This document shows positions 1 to 9,537 of a DNA stretch of 64,000 bases, piece by piece. The stretch spans positions 62,001 to 126,000 of the forward strand of contig NZ_PDWR01000004.1 of the NCBI RefSeq assembly GCF_010211755.1, written 5' to 3'. The position numbers were made by a program, and so were the translations under genes. Within the stretch, counting starts at the first letter, position 1; each line of letters starts with the position of its first letter. The notes under the pieces are model-generated. The model searched no databases, was not told the DNA's origin, and was given only the letters and a program-made list of their open reading frames with translations. Source of the stretch: Pseudoxanthomonas sangjuensis. Its GTDB lineage: Bacteria; Pseudomonadota; Gammaproteobacteria; Xanthomonadales; Xanthomonadaceae.

Positions 1-648
1 GTGTTCCTGGTGCGCAAGGGCAACCCGAAGAACATCCGCGACTGGAACGACCTGATCCATCGCGGCGTCTCGGTGATCACGCCGAACCCGAAGACCTCCG
101 GCGGCGCGCGCTGGAACTACCTGGCGGCGTGGGCCTACGGGCTGAAGATCTTCAAGGGCGACGAAGCCAAGACCCGGATGTACGTCGAGGCGCTGTTCAA
201 GCACGTGCCGGTGCTCGACACCGGCGCGCGCGGCGCCACCACCACCTTCGTCCAGCGCGGCATCGGCGACGTGCTGCTGGCGTGGGAGAACGAAGCCTTC
301 CTGTCGATCGAGGAACTGGGCCCGGACAAGTTCGACATCGTGGTGCCGTCGCTGTCCATCCTGGCCGAGCCGCCGGTGGCGCTGGTCGACAGGAACGTCG
401 ACCGGCACGACAGCCGCGAGGTCGCGCAGGCCTACCTGCAGTACCTGTATTCGCCGGAAGGGCAGCGCATCGCGGCGAAGCACTATTACCGCCCGCGCAA
501 GCCGGAATACGCCGACCCGAAGGACGTCGCGCGCTTCCCGAAGCTGGAGCTGGTGACCATCGAGGGCACCTTCGGTTCGTGGGAGCAGGCGCAGAAGAAG
601 CACTTCGCCGATGGCGGCGTGTTCGACCAGATCCAGTCCGGACGCTGA
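1..648 (+). CDS. Sulfate/thiosulfate ABC transporter substrate-binding protein, 5'-truncated by window edge
   Basis: This is the periplasmic sulfate-binding protein of an ABC importer (Sbp/CysP family), which delivers sulfate or thiosulfate to the CysTW permease. Only the last 215 residues are present; the frame is open from base 1, so the true start and signal peptide lie upstream of the window. The visible part has the family stretch [21 protein letters not shown] followed by ENEAF, and the C-terminal [16 protein letters not shown]. It ends one base before cysT, so it is almost certainly the first or an early gene of the same operon. Sbp and CysP cannot be separated from this fragment. Confidence 0.9.
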   Translation: MFLVRKGNPKNIRDWNDLIHRGVSVITPNPKTSGGARWNYLAAWAYGLKIFKGDEAKTRMYVEALFKHVPVLDTGARGATTTFVQRGIGDVLLAWENEAFLSIEELGPDKFDIVVPSLSILAEPPVALVDRNVDRHDSREVAQAYLQYLYSPEGQRIAAKHYYRPRKPEYADPKDVARFPKLELVTIEGTFGSWEQAQKKHFADGGVFDQIQSGR

Positions 649-649
649 G

Positions 650-1504
650 ATGGCGGTCGTGCGCCTGCCAACGCCGCGCCGGCGCCGGGTGATCCCCGGC
701 TTCGGCCTGAGCCTGGGCTACACCCTGTTCTGGCTCGGCCTGATCGTGCTGATCCCGCTGGCCGGCGTGTTCCTCAAGAGCGCCGGGCTGGGTTGGCACG
801 GGATCTGGCGGATCTGGAGCGAGCCGCGCGTGCTGTCAGCGCTGTCGGTCAGCTTCGGCACCGCGTTGGCCGCCGCGGCGTTCAACGCGGCGCTGGGCAC
901 GCTGGTGGCGTGGGTGCTGGTGCGCTATCGCTTCCCCGGCAAGCGCCTGTTCGACGCGATGATCGACCTGCCGTTTGCGTTGCCGACCGCCGTGGCCGGC
1001 ATCGCGCTGGCCGCGCTGTACGGACCGAACGGCTGGCTCGGGCGCTGGCTCGAAACGGCGGGCATCAAGGTCGCGTACACGCCGCTCGGCATCGTCGTCG
1101 CCCTGGTGTTCATCGGCCTGCCGTTCGTGGTGCGGGTGGTGCAGCCGGTGCTGGCCGACATCGAGGGCGAATTCGAGGAGGCCGCGGCCACGCTGGGCGC
1201 GAGTCGCTGGCAGACGGTGTGGCGGGTGGTGCTGCCGTCGCTGTGGCCGGCGGTGCTGGCCGGCTTCGCGCTGGCGTTCGCCCGCGGCGTCGGCGAATAC
1301 GGCTCGGTGATCTTCATCGCCGGCAACCTGCCGAACGTGTCGGAGATCGCGCCGCTGCTGATCGTGATCAAGCTGGAAGAGTTCGACTATGCTGGCGCCA
1401 CCGCGATCGCGGCGGCGATGCTGCTGTTGTCGTTCGCGCTGCTGTTCGCCGTCAACACCCTGCAGTCGCGGTTGCTGCGTTCCGAACGCAGGGGCCGCAG
1501 ATGA
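650..1504 (+). CDS. cysT: Sulfate/thiosulfate ABC transporter permease CysT (CysU)
   Basis: Inner-membrane permease subunit of the sulfate/thiosulfate importer, 284 residues, with about six hydrophobic segments. It carries the binding-protein-dependent transport loop typical of the family ([20 protein letters not shown], about residues 180-199), which couples to the CysA ATPase. The ATG at 650 begins [11 protein letters not shown] one base after the binding-protein stop; an in-frame ATG at 611 lies inside the upstream gene and is rejected. The stop overlaps the cysW start as ATGA, a sign of translational coupling. The usual partner is CysW. Confidence 0.93.
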   Translation: MAVVRLPTPRRRRVIPGFGLSLGYTLFWLGLIVLIPLAGVFLKSAGLGWHGIWRIWSEPRVLSALSVSFGTALAAAAFNAALGTLVAWVLVRYRFPGKRLFDAMIDLPFALPTAVAGIALAALYGPNGWLGRWLETAGIKVAYTPLGIVVALVFIGLPFVVRVVQPVLADIEGEFEEAAATLGASRWQTVWRVVLPSLWPAVLAGFALAFARGVGEYGSVIFIAGNLPNVSEIAPLLIVIKLEEFDYAGATAIAAAMLLLSFALLFAVNTLQSRLLRSERRGRR

Positions 1505-2502
1505 GCGAAGCCGCTTCCACCATGGCTCCCGGCCTGCCGCGGCATGCGGCACCGGGGCCGGCGTCACCGGAGCGCACACTGGAACCCAACCGCGTGGATC
1601 GAGCCGACCGCAAGCCGCACCCTGCTTCCGCCGTCACCGAGCCGCGCTGGGTGCGCGCGCTGCTGGTCGCGGCCGCGCTCGGTTTCCTGCTCGCGTTCCT
1701 GCTGCTGCCGCTGCTGCTGGTGTTCGTCGAGGCCTTGCGCGGCGGCGTGCAGGGCTTCGTCGCCGCGATCGGCGAGGCCGACGCGCTGGCGGCGATCCGC
1801 CTGACCGTGCTGGTCACCGCGATCGTGCTGCCGCTGAACCTGCTGTTCGGCGTCGCCGCGGCGTGGGCGGTCAGCAAGCACGAATTCCCCGGCAAGCGCG
1901 TGCTGGTCAGTCTGATCGACCTGCCGTTCGCGGTGTCGCCGGTGGTCGCCGGCCTGATCTACGTGCTGGTGTTCGGCGCGCAGGGCTGGGCGTACGCGCT
2001 GGTCGACGAGGGTTGGCACGCGACGTTGCCGCTGCTCGGCGAGTTCACGCTGAAGCTGCCGAGGATCATCTTCGCCCTGCCGGGCATCGTGTTGGCGACG
2101 GTGTTCGTCACCTTCCCGTTCATCGCCCGCGAACTGATGCCGCTGATGGAGCAGCAGGGCAACGACGAGGAGCTGGCCGCGCTCAGTCTGGGCGCCAACG
2201 GCTGGCAGACGTTCTGGCGGGGGACGCTGCCGAACATCCGTTGGGCGCTGCTGTATGGCGTGCTGCTGTGCGGCGCGCGCGCGATGGGCGAGTTCGGCGC
2301 GGTGTCGGTGGTGTCCGGGCACATCCGCGGGCGCACCAACACGCTGCCGCTGCACGTGGAAATCCTCTACAACGAATACGCCTACAGCGCCGCGTTCGCC
2401 TGCGCCGCGCTGCTGGCGTTGAGCGCGCTGGCCACGCTGGCGCTGAAGGCGTGGCTGGAGCGACACCACGGCGAGGCGCTGTCGGCCACGCACCGGCACT
2501 GA
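1501..2502 (+). CDS. cysW: Sulfate/thiosulfate ABC transporter permease CysW
   Basis: Second permease subunit of the sulfate importer, 333 residues. The first 45 or so residues are a polar extension rich in Pro, Arg and Ala, longer than the usual CysW N-terminus. Six hydrophobic segments follow, with the permease coupling loop [20 protein letters not shown] near residues 222-241. The conserved end region [19 protein letters not shown] is characteristic of CysW. The gene starts inside the stop codon of cysT. A later start near the first membrane segment is possible, but the ATGA overlap favours 1501. Confidence 0.93.
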   Translation: MSEAASTMAPGLPRHAAPGPASPERTLEPNRVDRADRKPHPASAVTEPRWVRALLVAAALGFLLAFLLLPLLLVFVEALRGGVQGFVAAIGEADALAAIRLTVLVTAIVLPLNLLFGVAAAWAVSKHEFPGKRVLVSLIDLPFAVSPVVAGLIYVLVFGAQGWAYALVDEGWHATLPLLGEFTLKLPRIIFALPGIVLATVFVTFPFIARELMPLMEQQGNDEELAALSLGANGWQTFWRGTLPNIRWALLYGVLLCGARAMGEFGAVSVVSGHIRGRTNTLPLHVEILYNEYAYSAAFACAALLALSALATLALKAWLERHHGEALSATHRH

Positions 2503-2523
2503 ATTTCTTCCGGAAACGACCAC

Positions 2524-3579
2524 ATGGGCATCAAGATCGAGAACCTGGCCAAGCGCTTCGGCGATTTCGTTGCGCTGGACGACGTCGACCTCGAAATCCG
2601 CCAGGGCGAACTGCTCGCCCTGCTCGGGCCGTCCGGCTCGGGCAAGACCACGCTGCTGCGGATCATCGCCGGGCTGGAACATGCCGACGGCGGGCGCGTG
2701 CTGCTCGACGGGCAGGACGCGACGCGGCTGAGCGTGCAGGCGCGTCGCGCCGGTTTCGTGTTCCAGCACTACGCGCTGTTCCGCCACCTCAACGTGCGCG
2801 AGAACGTCGCCTTCGGCCTGCGCGTGCGCCGCGGGCGCGAGCGCTGGCCCGACGCGCGCATCCGCGAACGCGTGCGCGAACTGCTGCAACTGGTGCAACT
2901 GGAAGGGCTGGAGGAACGCTATCCGGCGCAGCTTTCCGGCGGCCAGCGCCAGCGCGTGGCGCTGGCGCGCGCGTTGGCGATCGAGCCGCGCGTGCTGCTG
3001 CTGGACGAACCGTTCGGCGCGCTCGACGCGCAGGTGCGCCGCGACCTGCGCCGCTGGCTGCGCGAGTTGCACGACCGCACCGGGCTGACCACGGTGTTCG
3101 TCACCCACGACCAGGAAGAGGCGCTGGAACTGGCCGATCGCGTCGCCATTCTCAACCGCGGCCGCATCGAGCAGCTGTGCAGTCCGGCCGAGGCCTACGA
3201 CCGGCCGCGTACGCCGTTCGTGTATTCCTTCGTCGGCGAGGTCAACCGCCTGCCGGGCCGGGCGCAACAGGGCAGGGTGCAGGTGGCCGGGCTGGACTTC
3301 GCCGCCGATGCCGGCGACGGCCCGGTCGAGCTGTACGTGCGCCCGGAAGACCTGTGCGTGGGGGGCGACGGCCCCGGCTGGGCGGCGACGGTGTTGTCCA
3401 GCCTGCGCAGCGGTCCGCGCCTGCGCCTGCGCGCGAGGCTGGACGAGGGTACGCAGGACGAGGTCGAGATCGACTTGCCGCCGGCGGACGCGCATGCGCC
3501 CGGCGTCCCGCGCCCGGGCGATCGGGTGCGCCTGGCGCCGCGGCGCTACGGGGTGTTCCCGGCATCTCCAACCCCTTGA
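2524..3579 (+). CDS. cysA: Sulfate/thiosulfate ABC transporter ATP-binding protein CysA
   Basis: ATPase of the sulfate importer, 351 residues. Visible motifs are Walker [10 protein letters not shown] (about residues 36-44), the Q-loop VFQHYALF, the ABC signature [15 protein letters not shown] and Walker [14 protein letters not shown], followed by the H-loop [10 protein letters not shown]. The last 110 residues form the TOBE-like regulatory domain usual in CysA. It follows cysW by 21 bases and closes the visible operon. Sulfate uptake operons of this type are normally under CysB control, but the promoter would lie outside the window. Confidence 0.95.
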   Translation: MGIKIENLAKRFGDFVALDDVDLEIRQGELLALLGPSGSGKTTLLRIIAGLEHADGGRVLLDGQDATRLSVQARRAGFVFQHYALFRHLNVRENVAFGLRVRRGRERWPDARIRERVRELLQLVQLEGLEERYPAQLSGGQRQRVALARALAIEPRVLLLDEPFGALDAQVRRDLRRWLRELHDRTGLTTVFVTHDQEEALELADRVAILNRGRIEQLCSPAEAYDRPRTPFVYSFVGEVNRLPGRAQQGRVQVAGLDFAADAGDGPVELYVRPEDLCVGGDGPGWAATVLSSLRSGPRLRLRARLDEGTQDEVEIDLPPADAHAPGVPRPGDRVRLAPRRYGVFPASPTP

Positions 3580-3621
3580 TTCCGTTTCAAAAGAAACAAA
3601 GAAAACTAAGGTTTTGCGGGC

Positions 3622-3650
3622 TTGACGGCCTGCATGTTGCGTCGCACTAT
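3622..3650 (+). promoter_or_regulatory. Sigma-70 type promoter upstream of the TorF-like gene
   Basis: TTGACG at 3622-3627 and CACTAT at 3645-3650 are separated by exactly 17 bases. The predicted start is near 3657, giving a leader of about 90 bases before the ATG at 3749. An AGGAGA ribosome-binding site lies just before that ATG. The promoter separates this gene from the upstream sulfate operon. Confidence 0.55.
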
Positions 3651-3748
3651 CGGTTTGGTTAAAAAAACGTGAGCCTGCGATTGCGGTCTCGTTACGTCGC
3701 CGGCTTCGTCCTTCCCCACCGTCGCAGCACGCAACAGGAGACCCCGGA

Positions 3749-4462
3749 ATGAAGCCCGTCAAACTCAGTCTTGCAGTAGCTCTCATGCTGGCGGCGATGC
3801 CGCTGGCTGCTTTTGCGCAGGAAGCGACCGAAGAAGAAGCATCCTCGCCGTGGAGTTGGAGCGCGGCGGCGACCAGCGACTACGTCTGGCGCGGCGTGAG
3901 CCAGACCGACGAGGACCCGGCTTTCCAGACCGGCCTGACCTACACCTCGCCGGTCGGTGTGTACGCCGGCGTGTGGGCCTCGAACGTGGATTTCGGCGCG
4001 GGCGATCCGGATTTCGAGGTCGATGGCTATATCGGCTACAACGTCGATTTCGGCGACAACGTCAACTTCGACATCATGTACAACGAGTACAGCTATCCGG
4101 GTGCGAGCGAGCTGAATTTCGGCGAGCTGATCACCAAGACCACGTTCTTCGAGGACTACAGCTTCACCCTGGCGTACACCAACGACTTCGGCGGCACCGA
4201 CGATACCGGCATCTACTATGCGCTGGGCGGCAGCTGGAGCTTGCCCGCCGATTTCGGCCTGGACGTCAGCGTCGGCCGCAGTACCTTCGGCGACGATGTC
4301 GGCCTCGAGGACTACACCGATTACTCGGTCAGCCTGAGCAGGAGCTTCGGCCCCGCTTCGGTAAGCCTGGGTTACTACGACACCAACAGCGCCGGCTTCG
4401 AGAATTTCGACTACCTGGCCGACAGCCGCGTGGTGCTCACGATTTCGGTGGAAGCGCCGTAA
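3749..4462 (+). CDS. TorF family putative outer-membrane porin
   Basis: A 237-residue secreted protein with a clear signal peptide (MKPVKLSLAVALMLAAMPLA, cleavage after AFA near residue 23). The mature part starts with an acidic stretch and then SAAATSDYVWRGVSQTDEDP, the hallmark of the TorF/Gcw_chp family (TIGR02001). It continues with alternating aromatic and polar residues expected of an outer-membrane beta-barrel. Family members are of uncertain function; some sit in TonB- or torulene-linked contexts. It has its own promoter and terminator, so it is probably monocistronic. Confidence 0.85.
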   Translation: MKPVKLSLAVALMLAAMPLAAFAQEATEEEASSPWSWSAAATSDYVWRGVSQTDEDPAFQTGLTYTSPVGVYAGVWASNVDFGAGDPDFEVDGYIGYNVDFGDNVNFDIMYNEYSYPGASELNFGELITKTTFFEDYSFTLAYTNDFGGTDDTGIYYALGGSWSLPADFGLDVSVGRSTFGDDVGLEDYTDYSVSLSRSFGPASVSLGYYDTNSAGFENFDYLADSRVVLTISVEAP

Positions 4463-4491
4463 CCACCCGGCCGGTACCCACCCTGCAACGG

Positions 4492-4519
4492 AAAGGGCGC
4501 CGCAAGGCGCCCTTTTTTT
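4492..4519 (+). terminator. Rho-independent terminator after the TorF-like gene
   Basis: AAAGGGCGCC at 4492-4501 pairs with GGCGCCCTTT at 4506-4515 around a GCAA tetraloop, and a run of T follows to 4519. It lies between two converging genes and has the T-run only on the plus strand. The same hairpin core recurs after infC. Confidence 0.85.
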
Positions 4520-4538
4520 CCGCCTTGCCGAAGCGGGC

Positions 4539-5561
4539 TCACGGCCAGCTCAGCACCACCTTGCCGGCCTTGCCGCTTTCCATCAGGTCGAAGCCCTTCT
4601 GGAATTCGTCGGCCGGCAGCTGGTGGGTCAGCACCTTGCCCAGCGGAAAGCCGCCCAGCACCAGCTGGGTCATCTTGTACCAGGTCTCGTACATCTTGCG
4701 GCCGTAGATGCCCTGCACGGTCAGGCCCTTGAAGATGATCTTGTCCCAGTCGATGCCGGCGCCCTTGGGCAGGATGCCGAGCAGCGCGATCTTGCCGCCG
4801 TGGTACATGCAGTCGAGCATGCCGTTGAACGCCTGCGGGTTGCCGCTCATCTCCAGGCCCACGTCGAAGCCTTCCATGTGCAGGTCGGCCATCACGTCCT
4901 TCAGCGAGGTGTTGGCGACGTTGACCACGCGCGTGGCGCCCATGTCGGCGGCCAGCTTCAGCCGGTAGTCGTTGACGTCGGTGACCACGACGTTGCGCGC
5001 GCCGATGTGCTTGCAGATGCCGGCGGCGATCACGCCGATCGGGCCGGCGCCGGTGATCAGCACGTCCTCGCCGACCACGTCGAATTCCAGCGCGCAGTGC
5101 GCGGCGTTGCCGTAGGGATCGAAGAACGCGGCCAGTTCCGACGGGATCGGGTCGGGGATCGGCCACAGGTTGCTGGCCGGCATCACGATGTATTCGGCGA
5201 AGGCGCCGTTGCGGTTGACGCCGATGCCGACCGTGTACGGGCACAGGTGGGTGCGGCCGCCGCGGCAGTTGCGGCAGTGGCCGCAGGTGATGTGGCCTTC
5301 GGCGGAGACGCGCTGGCCGACCGTGTAGCCGCTGACGCCGGGGCCGAGTTCGGCGATGCGGCCGACGAACTCGTGGCCGATGGTCAGGCCGGGCTTGATC
5401 GTGCGCTGGCTCCATTCGTCCCACAGGTAGATGTGCAGGTCGGTGCCGCAGATGGCGGCCTTCTCGACCTTGATCAGCACCTCGTTCGGGCCGGGCGCCG
5501 GCACCGGCACCTGTTCCATCCAGATGCCCTTGCCGGCCTCGCGCTTGACCAGCGCCTTCAT
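4539..5561 (-). CDS. tdh: L-threonine 3-dehydrogenase
   Basis: NAD-dependent zinc dehydrogenase that oxidises L-threonine to 2-amino-3-ketobutyrate, the first step of threonine conversion to glycine and acetyl-CoA. It has 340 residues, normal for the family. Visible features are the catalytic zinc region [19 protein letters not shown], the structural zinc cysteines in [15 protein letters not shown], the nucleotide-binding GAGPIGV and the end [13 protein letters not shown]. The chosen start gives [15 protein letters not shown], which matches the family N-terminus; an in-frame ATG at 5573 adds MTQT and cannot be excluded. The usual partner, kbl, is not adjacent. Confidence 0.93.
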   Translation of the reverse strand: MKALVKREAGKGIWMEQVPVPAPGPNEVLIKVEKAAICGTDLHIYLWDEWSQRTIKPGLTIGHEFVGRIAELGPGVSGYTVGQRVSAEGHITCGHCRNCRGGRTHLCPYTVGIGVNRNGAFAEYIVMPASNLWPIPDPIPSELAAFFDPYGNAAHCALEFDVVGEDVLITGAGPIGVIAAGICKHIGARNVVVTDVNDYRLKLAADMGATRVVNVANTSLKDVMADLHMEGFDVGLEMSGNPQAFNGMLDCMYHGGKIALLGILPKGAGIDWDKIIFKGLTVQGIYGRKMYETWYKMTQLVLGGFPLGKVLTHQLPADEFQKGFDLMESGKAGKVVLSWP

Positions 5562-5733
5562 CGTTTGCGTCATGGGAACGGCCACGCCTGTGCGGAAAAG
5601 AGGGCGCGGATTATACGCCGCCGGCCTGCCGCCCCCGGTTGTGGGGAGCCGGGGCCGGGCCCATGTATCATGCCGCTCCCGTTTCGCCCGTTCGTCGGGC
5701 GCAGGCGGCCCCCACCCAAGGAAACACCGCTGC

Positions 5734-6378
5734 ATGCGCATCCTGCTTGCCCGCCACGGCGAAACGCCGTGGAACGCCGAAGGCCGCTACCAGGGCCAGA
5801 TCGACATCCCGCTTTCGCCGGTCGGCGAGGCCCAGGCCCGGGCCCTCGGCAGCCGCCTGAACGACCTGCGCATCGACCGCGCGGTGGCCTCGCCGCTGGC
5901 GCGCGCGCGCCGCACCGCCGAACTGGCGCTGGGCGAGGCGCGCGTGGACATGCTCGGCCTCGACGCCGACCTGCAGGAGATCGCGCACGGCGAATGGGAA
6001 GGCCTGCTGGCCAGCGAGATCGACGAAAAGGACCCCGCGCGCCTGCGCGCGTGGCGCGAGGAACCGGAAACCGTGCTGATGCCCGGCGGCGAGTCGCTGC
6101 GCCAGGTGCTGGACCGATCCTGGCGCGGACTGGCGCGCGCCGTCGACGGGCTCGGCGACGACGACACCCTGCTGCTGGTCGCGCACGATGCGGTCAACCG
6201 CGTGCTGCTGTGCCGGATCATGGGCCTGCCGATCTCGCGCGTCTGGTCGTTCCGGCAGGCGCCGACCACGATCAACCTGCTGGAGGGCCCGACGGTCGAA
6301 CAACTGGAAGTCGTGCGCCTGAACGACTGCGCGCACCACACGCCGTTCTTCGGCGAGGCCAAGCACCGCGCGTTGTAA
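5734..6378 (+). CDS. Histidine phosphatase family protein (phosphoglycerate-mutase-like)
   Basis: A 214-residue member of the histidine phosphatase superfamily. The N-terminal motif [18 protein letters not shown] carries the catalytic histidine (residue 8) that becomes phosphorylated. The second arginine region [12 protein letters not shown] and the later VAHDAVNR histidine complete the active site. Substrates in this family range from phosphoglycerate to alpha-ribazole phosphate and cannot be told from sequence. It lies 18 bases before folC, so the two are probably co-transcribed. The ATG at 5734 is chosen because the RHG motif should lie close to the N-terminus. Confidence 0.85.
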   Translation: MRILLARHGETPWNAEGRYQGQIDIPLSPVGEAQARALGSRLNDLRIDRAVASPLARARRTAELALGEARVDMLGLDADLQEIAHGEWEGLLASEIDEKDPARLRAWREEPETVLMPGGESLRQVLDRSWRGLARAVDGLGDDDTLLLVAHDAVNRVLLCRIMGLPISRVWSFRQAPTTINLLEGPTVEQLEVVRLNDCAHHTPFFGEAKHRAL

Positions 6379-6396
6379 TCCCGCGGCGTGTAGTCC

Positions 6397-7800
6397 ATGG
6401 CCATGAAGCGCGATCTCGCCGACTGGCTCGACTTCATCGAGCGCCAGCACCCGAAGTCCATCGACATGGGTCTGGACCGCGTGCGCGAGGTCGCCGCGCG
6501 GATGGGCCTCGGCCAGCCGGCGAAACAGGTCGTCACCGTCGCCGGCACCAACGGCAAGGGCTCGACGGTCGCCTTCGTCGAATCGATCGCGCGCGCCGCC
6601 GGCTGGAAGGTCGGCACCTACACCTCGCCGCACCTGTTGCGCTACAACGAGCGGGTGCGCATCGACGGCGTGGAAGTGAGTGACGAAGTGCTGATCGAAG
6701 CGTTCGAGACGGTCGAGCACGCGCGCTTGAGCCCCTCTCCCGGCGGGAGAGGGGTTGGGGTGAGGGTACGGCGAAGCGACGATGGTTCAGGCATTGCTGG
6801 CTCCGCCGTACCCTCATCTGCCCCTTCGGGGCACCTTCTCCCGGAGGGAGAAGGAGACAGCGTCCCGCTGACTTATTTCGAATTCGGCACGCTGGCCGCG
6901 TTGCGGCTGTTCCAGCAGGCCGGCCTCGACCTCGCCGTGCTCGAGGTCGGGCTCGGCGGCCGCCTCGATGCGGTCAACATCGTCGACCCCGACGTCGCGG
7001 TGATCACCACGGTCGACATCGACCACGCCGACTGGCTGGGCGAAGACCGCGAAAGCATCGGCGCGGAGAAGGCGGGCATCGCCCGCGCGTGGAAGCCGCT
7101 GGTACTGGGCGAGATCGACTCGCCGTCCAGCGTGCTGCGCCGCGCCTACGCGATCGGCGCCAACGCGCTGCGCCTGGGCAGCGACTTCTTCGCCGAACCC
7201 GCCGGCGACGGGCACTGGCGCTGGCGCGAGGTCGGCGCCGAACTGGAACTGCCGGACCCGCCGCTGCCCGCGCCGGCGCAACGCCACAACGCCGCCGCCG
7301 CGATCGCGGCGCTGCGGGCGTTGCCGGTTCCGCCGCCCGATTCCGCCTTCGCGCCGGGCATCGCCAACGTGCGCCTGCCGGGGCGGCTGCAGCACTTCGA
7401 ACGCAACGGCGTCGACGTCTTCGTCGACGTCGGCCACAACCCGCAGGCGGCGCGCGAACTCGCCGCGTGGCTCGACTTGCAGCCGCGTGGCGCGCACACG
7501 TTCGCGGTGTACGCGGCGCTGGCCGACAAGGACGCGGCGCAGGTCGTCGCCGCGTTCGACGACGCGGTCGCGCGCTGGTTCCTCGCCGGCATCGACGACG
7601 CCGGTCCGCGTTCGCAGACCGCCGATGCGCTGGCGGCGAAGCTCGCCGGTACCGCGGCCGGCGGCGGCGAACGCCACGCCGGCGTCGCGCAGGCGCTGGA
7701 TGCGGCGCTGGCGCGGGCACGGCCGGGCGACCGCGTGCTGGCGTTCGGTTCGTTCCATACCGCCGCCGCGGCGCTGGCGCATCTGGATTCAGGCCGGTGA
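6397..7800 (+). CDS. folC: Bifunctional folylpolyglutamate synthase/dihydrofolate synthase, with in-frame insert
   Basis: Adds glutamate to dihydropteroate and folates in folate biosynthesis. The protein has 467 residues. The ATP-binding loop VAGTNGKGST is at residues 48-57, followed by TYTSPHLLRYNERVRIDG and VLEVGLGGRLDAVN. About 45 residues (112-156), between ETVEHARL and PLTYFEFGTLAAL, match no FolC core. They are the translation of a palindromic repeat carried in frame, and removing them leaves about 422 residues, a normal FolC length. In related genomes folC precedes dedD, cvpA and purF, as here. Activity is likely kept because the insert falls in a surface loop region, but that is inference. 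Confidence 0.92.
   Translation: MAMKRDLADWLDFIERQHPKSIDMGLDRVREVAARMGLGQPAKQVVTVAGTNGKGSTVAFVESIARAAGWKVGTYTSPHLLRYNERVRIDGVEVSDEVLIEAFETVEHARLSPSPGGRGVGVRVRRSDDGSGIAGSAVPSSAPSGHLLPEGEGDSVPLTYFEFGTLAALRLFQQAGLDLAVLEVGLGGRLDAVNIVDPDVAVITTVDIDHADWLGEDRESIGAEKAGIARAWKPLVLGEIDSPSSVLRRAYAIGANALRLGSDFFAEPAGDGHWRWREVGAELELPDPPLPAPAQRHNAAAAIAALRALPVPPPDSAFAPGIANVRLPGRLQHFERNGVDVFVDVGHNPQAARELAAWLDLQPRGAHTFAVYAALADKDAAQVVAAFDDAVARWFLAGIDDAGPRSQTADALAAKLAGTAAGGGERHAGVAQALDAALARARPGDRVLAFGSFHTAAAALAHLDSGR
6732..6854 (+). repeat. Composite palindromic repeat inside folC
   Basis: Nested inverted repeats: a 10-bp hairpin (6732-6741 with 6745-6754), a 13-bp pair TGAGGGTACGGCG (6761-6773) with its complement at 6804-6816, a CCCC/TTC/GGGG hairpin (6821-6831), and a 9-bp hairpin CCTTCTCCC (6834-6842) with GGGAGAAGG (6846-6854). 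This is the look of a REP/MITE-like element, normally intergenic, here read through in frame by folC. The likely inserted segment is about 6730-6864, near 135 bases or 45 codons. Confidence 0.85.
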
Positions 7801-7866
7801 TGGGGAAGGGCGCCGGCCCGTGCCTATAATCGCCCCGGCATCCCCCGCCGCGCTTCCGGGAAATCG

Positions 7867-8805
7867 ATGGATACACCCCTGAAACAACGCCTGATCGGCG
7901 CCGTCGTGCTGGTGGCGCTGGCCGTGATCTTCCTGCCGATGCTGATCAAGGGCCCCGCGCCCGACAGCGGCGTCTCCGACGTGCCGCTGAAGGTGCCGGA
8001 AGAGCCGGCGGGGCAATTCGTCGAAATCCCGTTGAACGCGCCCGGCAACGCGCCGGAGGGCGGCGCGGTCGGCCTGCAGGCGCCGGTGGACGATGCGGCG
8101 CCTGCCACGCCCGCGGAAAACCCCGGCGCGATGCTGCCGGCCGCCGTCGCCGGCGGCGATTACGCGGTCAGCTTCGGCGCCTATGCCAGCCAGGCCGATG
8201 CCGATGCGGTGATCGCCCGGCTGAAGCAGTCGCGGCTGCCGGGCTACAGCGTCGCCGACCTGGTCAACGGCCAGCCGGCGTGGCGGGTGCGCATCGGCCC
8301 CTACGCCGACCGCGCCCAGGCCGAGATCGTACGGCTGGAAGCGGTGAAGGTGCGCGACGACGTCAAGGCGCAGGTGGTCGTGCTCGATGCCGATGCGGAA
8401 TCCGCATCCGCGCCCCGGCCCGCGGTCGCGGCGCAGCCGGTGCGGACCGAGGCACTGCCTCCCGAACCCGCCAGGCCCGCGCCGGCGAAGGCCGAGCCGG
8501 CCAAGCCCGTCGCCGCCGCGCCGCAACCGCCGGCACCCAGGCCGGAACCGGCCAAGCCGGCCGCCTCGGGCACCGGCTTCGCCGTGCAACTGGGCGCCTT
8601 CAGCAGCAGCGCCGACGCCATCGCGTTGCGCGACAAGGCCCGCGCCAGCGGGTTCAGCGCCTTCGTCGAGCAGGTCCGCACCGACAAGGGCACGCTCAGC
8701 CGCGTGCGCGTGGGTCCGGTGGCCAGCCGCGACGACGCCGACAAGCTGAAGGCGCAGGTCGCGGCCAAGCTCGGCGTCAATGGCATGGTGCGCCCGCACC
8801 CTTGA
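7867..8805 (+). CDS. dedD: SPOR domain-containing protein (DedD-like)
   Basis: A 312-residue inner-membrane protein with one N-terminal membrane segment (RLIGAVVLVALAVIFLPML, residues 8-26) and a long periplasmic part. Two SPOR-type peptidoglycan-binding repeats are visible: about residues 98-180 (DYAVSFGAYASQADADAVIA) and about 239-310 (FAVQLGAFSSSADAIALRDK). A Pro/Ala/Glu-rich linker of about 50 residues joins them. DedD proteins localise to the septum and aid cell division. The order folC-dedD-cvpA-purF supports the name. Having two SPOR repeats rather than one is a small departure from E. coli DedD. Confidence 0.85.
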   Translation: MDTPLKQRLIGAVVLVALAVIFLPMLIKGPAPDSGVSDVPLKVPEEPAGQFVEIPLNAPGNAPEGGAVGLQAPVDDAAPATPAENPGAMLPAAVAGGDYAVSFGAYASQADADAVIARLKQSRLPGYSVADLVNGQPAWRVRIGPYADRAQAEIVRLEAVKVRDDVKAQVVVLDADAESASAPRPAVAAQPVRTEALPPEPARPAPAKAEPAKPVAAAPQPPAPRPEPAKPAASGTGFAVQLGAFSSSADAIALRDKARASGFSAFVEQVRTDKGTLSRVRVGPVASRDDADKLKAQVAAKLGVNGMVRPHP

Positions 8806-8868
8806 AGACGGGGAGCCGGAAACCGGTAGCTGGCCGCCTTCGCCCGGTGCAACCGGATACGGGTTCGC

Positions 8869-9501
8869 ATGCCGCTGCTTGATGTCACCCTGCTGGCGCT
8901 GGTCGGCGTTTCGGCCGTGCTCGGCCTGCTGCGCGGCTTCGTCGGCGTGGTTGCGTCGATCCTGGCCTGGGTGCTGGCGAGCTGGGTGGCGTTCCGTTAC
9001 GGCGGCGAGGTCGCCTTCATGCTCTCGGACGACGGCCAGCCGGCGCTGACGGAGCTGTTCGGCGGCTACGCGCTGTGCTTCGTTGCGGTGATGGTCTTCG
9101 TCGGCCTGGCCGGCTGGGTGGTCGGCAAGCTGGTCAAGGGCGTCGGCCTGTCCGGGCTGGATCGCGTGCTGGGGCTCGGCCTGGGGCTGGTCCGCGGCGT
9201 CTTCGTCGCCTGCGCGCTGTTGCTGCTGCTGGGTTTCACCCGGATGCCGCAGGAATCGTCCTGGCAGCGCTCACGGGTCGTTCCGGCCCTGTTGCCGGGC
9301 GCGCTGTGGCTGCGCGGCTGGCTGCCGGACTGGGTGGCTGAACGGATCGTCTTTGGCAATGCCGCGCCGGCAGGCGATAATGACGGCCACGCGAACCTGC
9401 CGTTGCCCGTGCCGCTGGACGAAGGCGTCCAGCAACCGCCAGAACGAACGCAACCGTCCGCCCCGGAACCGTTGGATCCGGGGTCATCCGCCCCCAACTG
9501 A
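8869..9501 (+). CDS. cvpA: CvpA family protein
   Basis: A 210-residue inner-membrane protein with four hydrophobic segments in the first 130 residues (starting PLLDVTLLALVGVSAVLGLL) and a polar, Pro-rich tail of about 60 residues. The family was named for colicin V production in E. coli and affects envelope homeostasis; its biochemical role is not settled. It is placed directly before purF, as in many gammaproteobacteria, 36 bases upstream. The pattern GLDRVLGLGLGLVRGVFVA is a typical CvpA signature. Confidence 0.9.
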   Translation: MPLLDVTLLALVGVSAVLGLLRGFVGVVASILAWVLASWVAFRYGGEVAFMLSDDGQPALTELFGGYALCFVAVMVFVGLAGWVVGKLVKGVGLSGLDRVLGLGLGLVRGVFVACALLLLLGFTRMPQESSWQRSRVVPALLPGALWLRGWLPDWVAERIVFGNAAPAGDNDGHANLPLPVPLDEGVQQPPERTQPSAPEPLDPGSSAPN

Positions 9502-9537
9502 GCGGGCGAACAGAACCAGCCGGAGAATCCCCAGACC

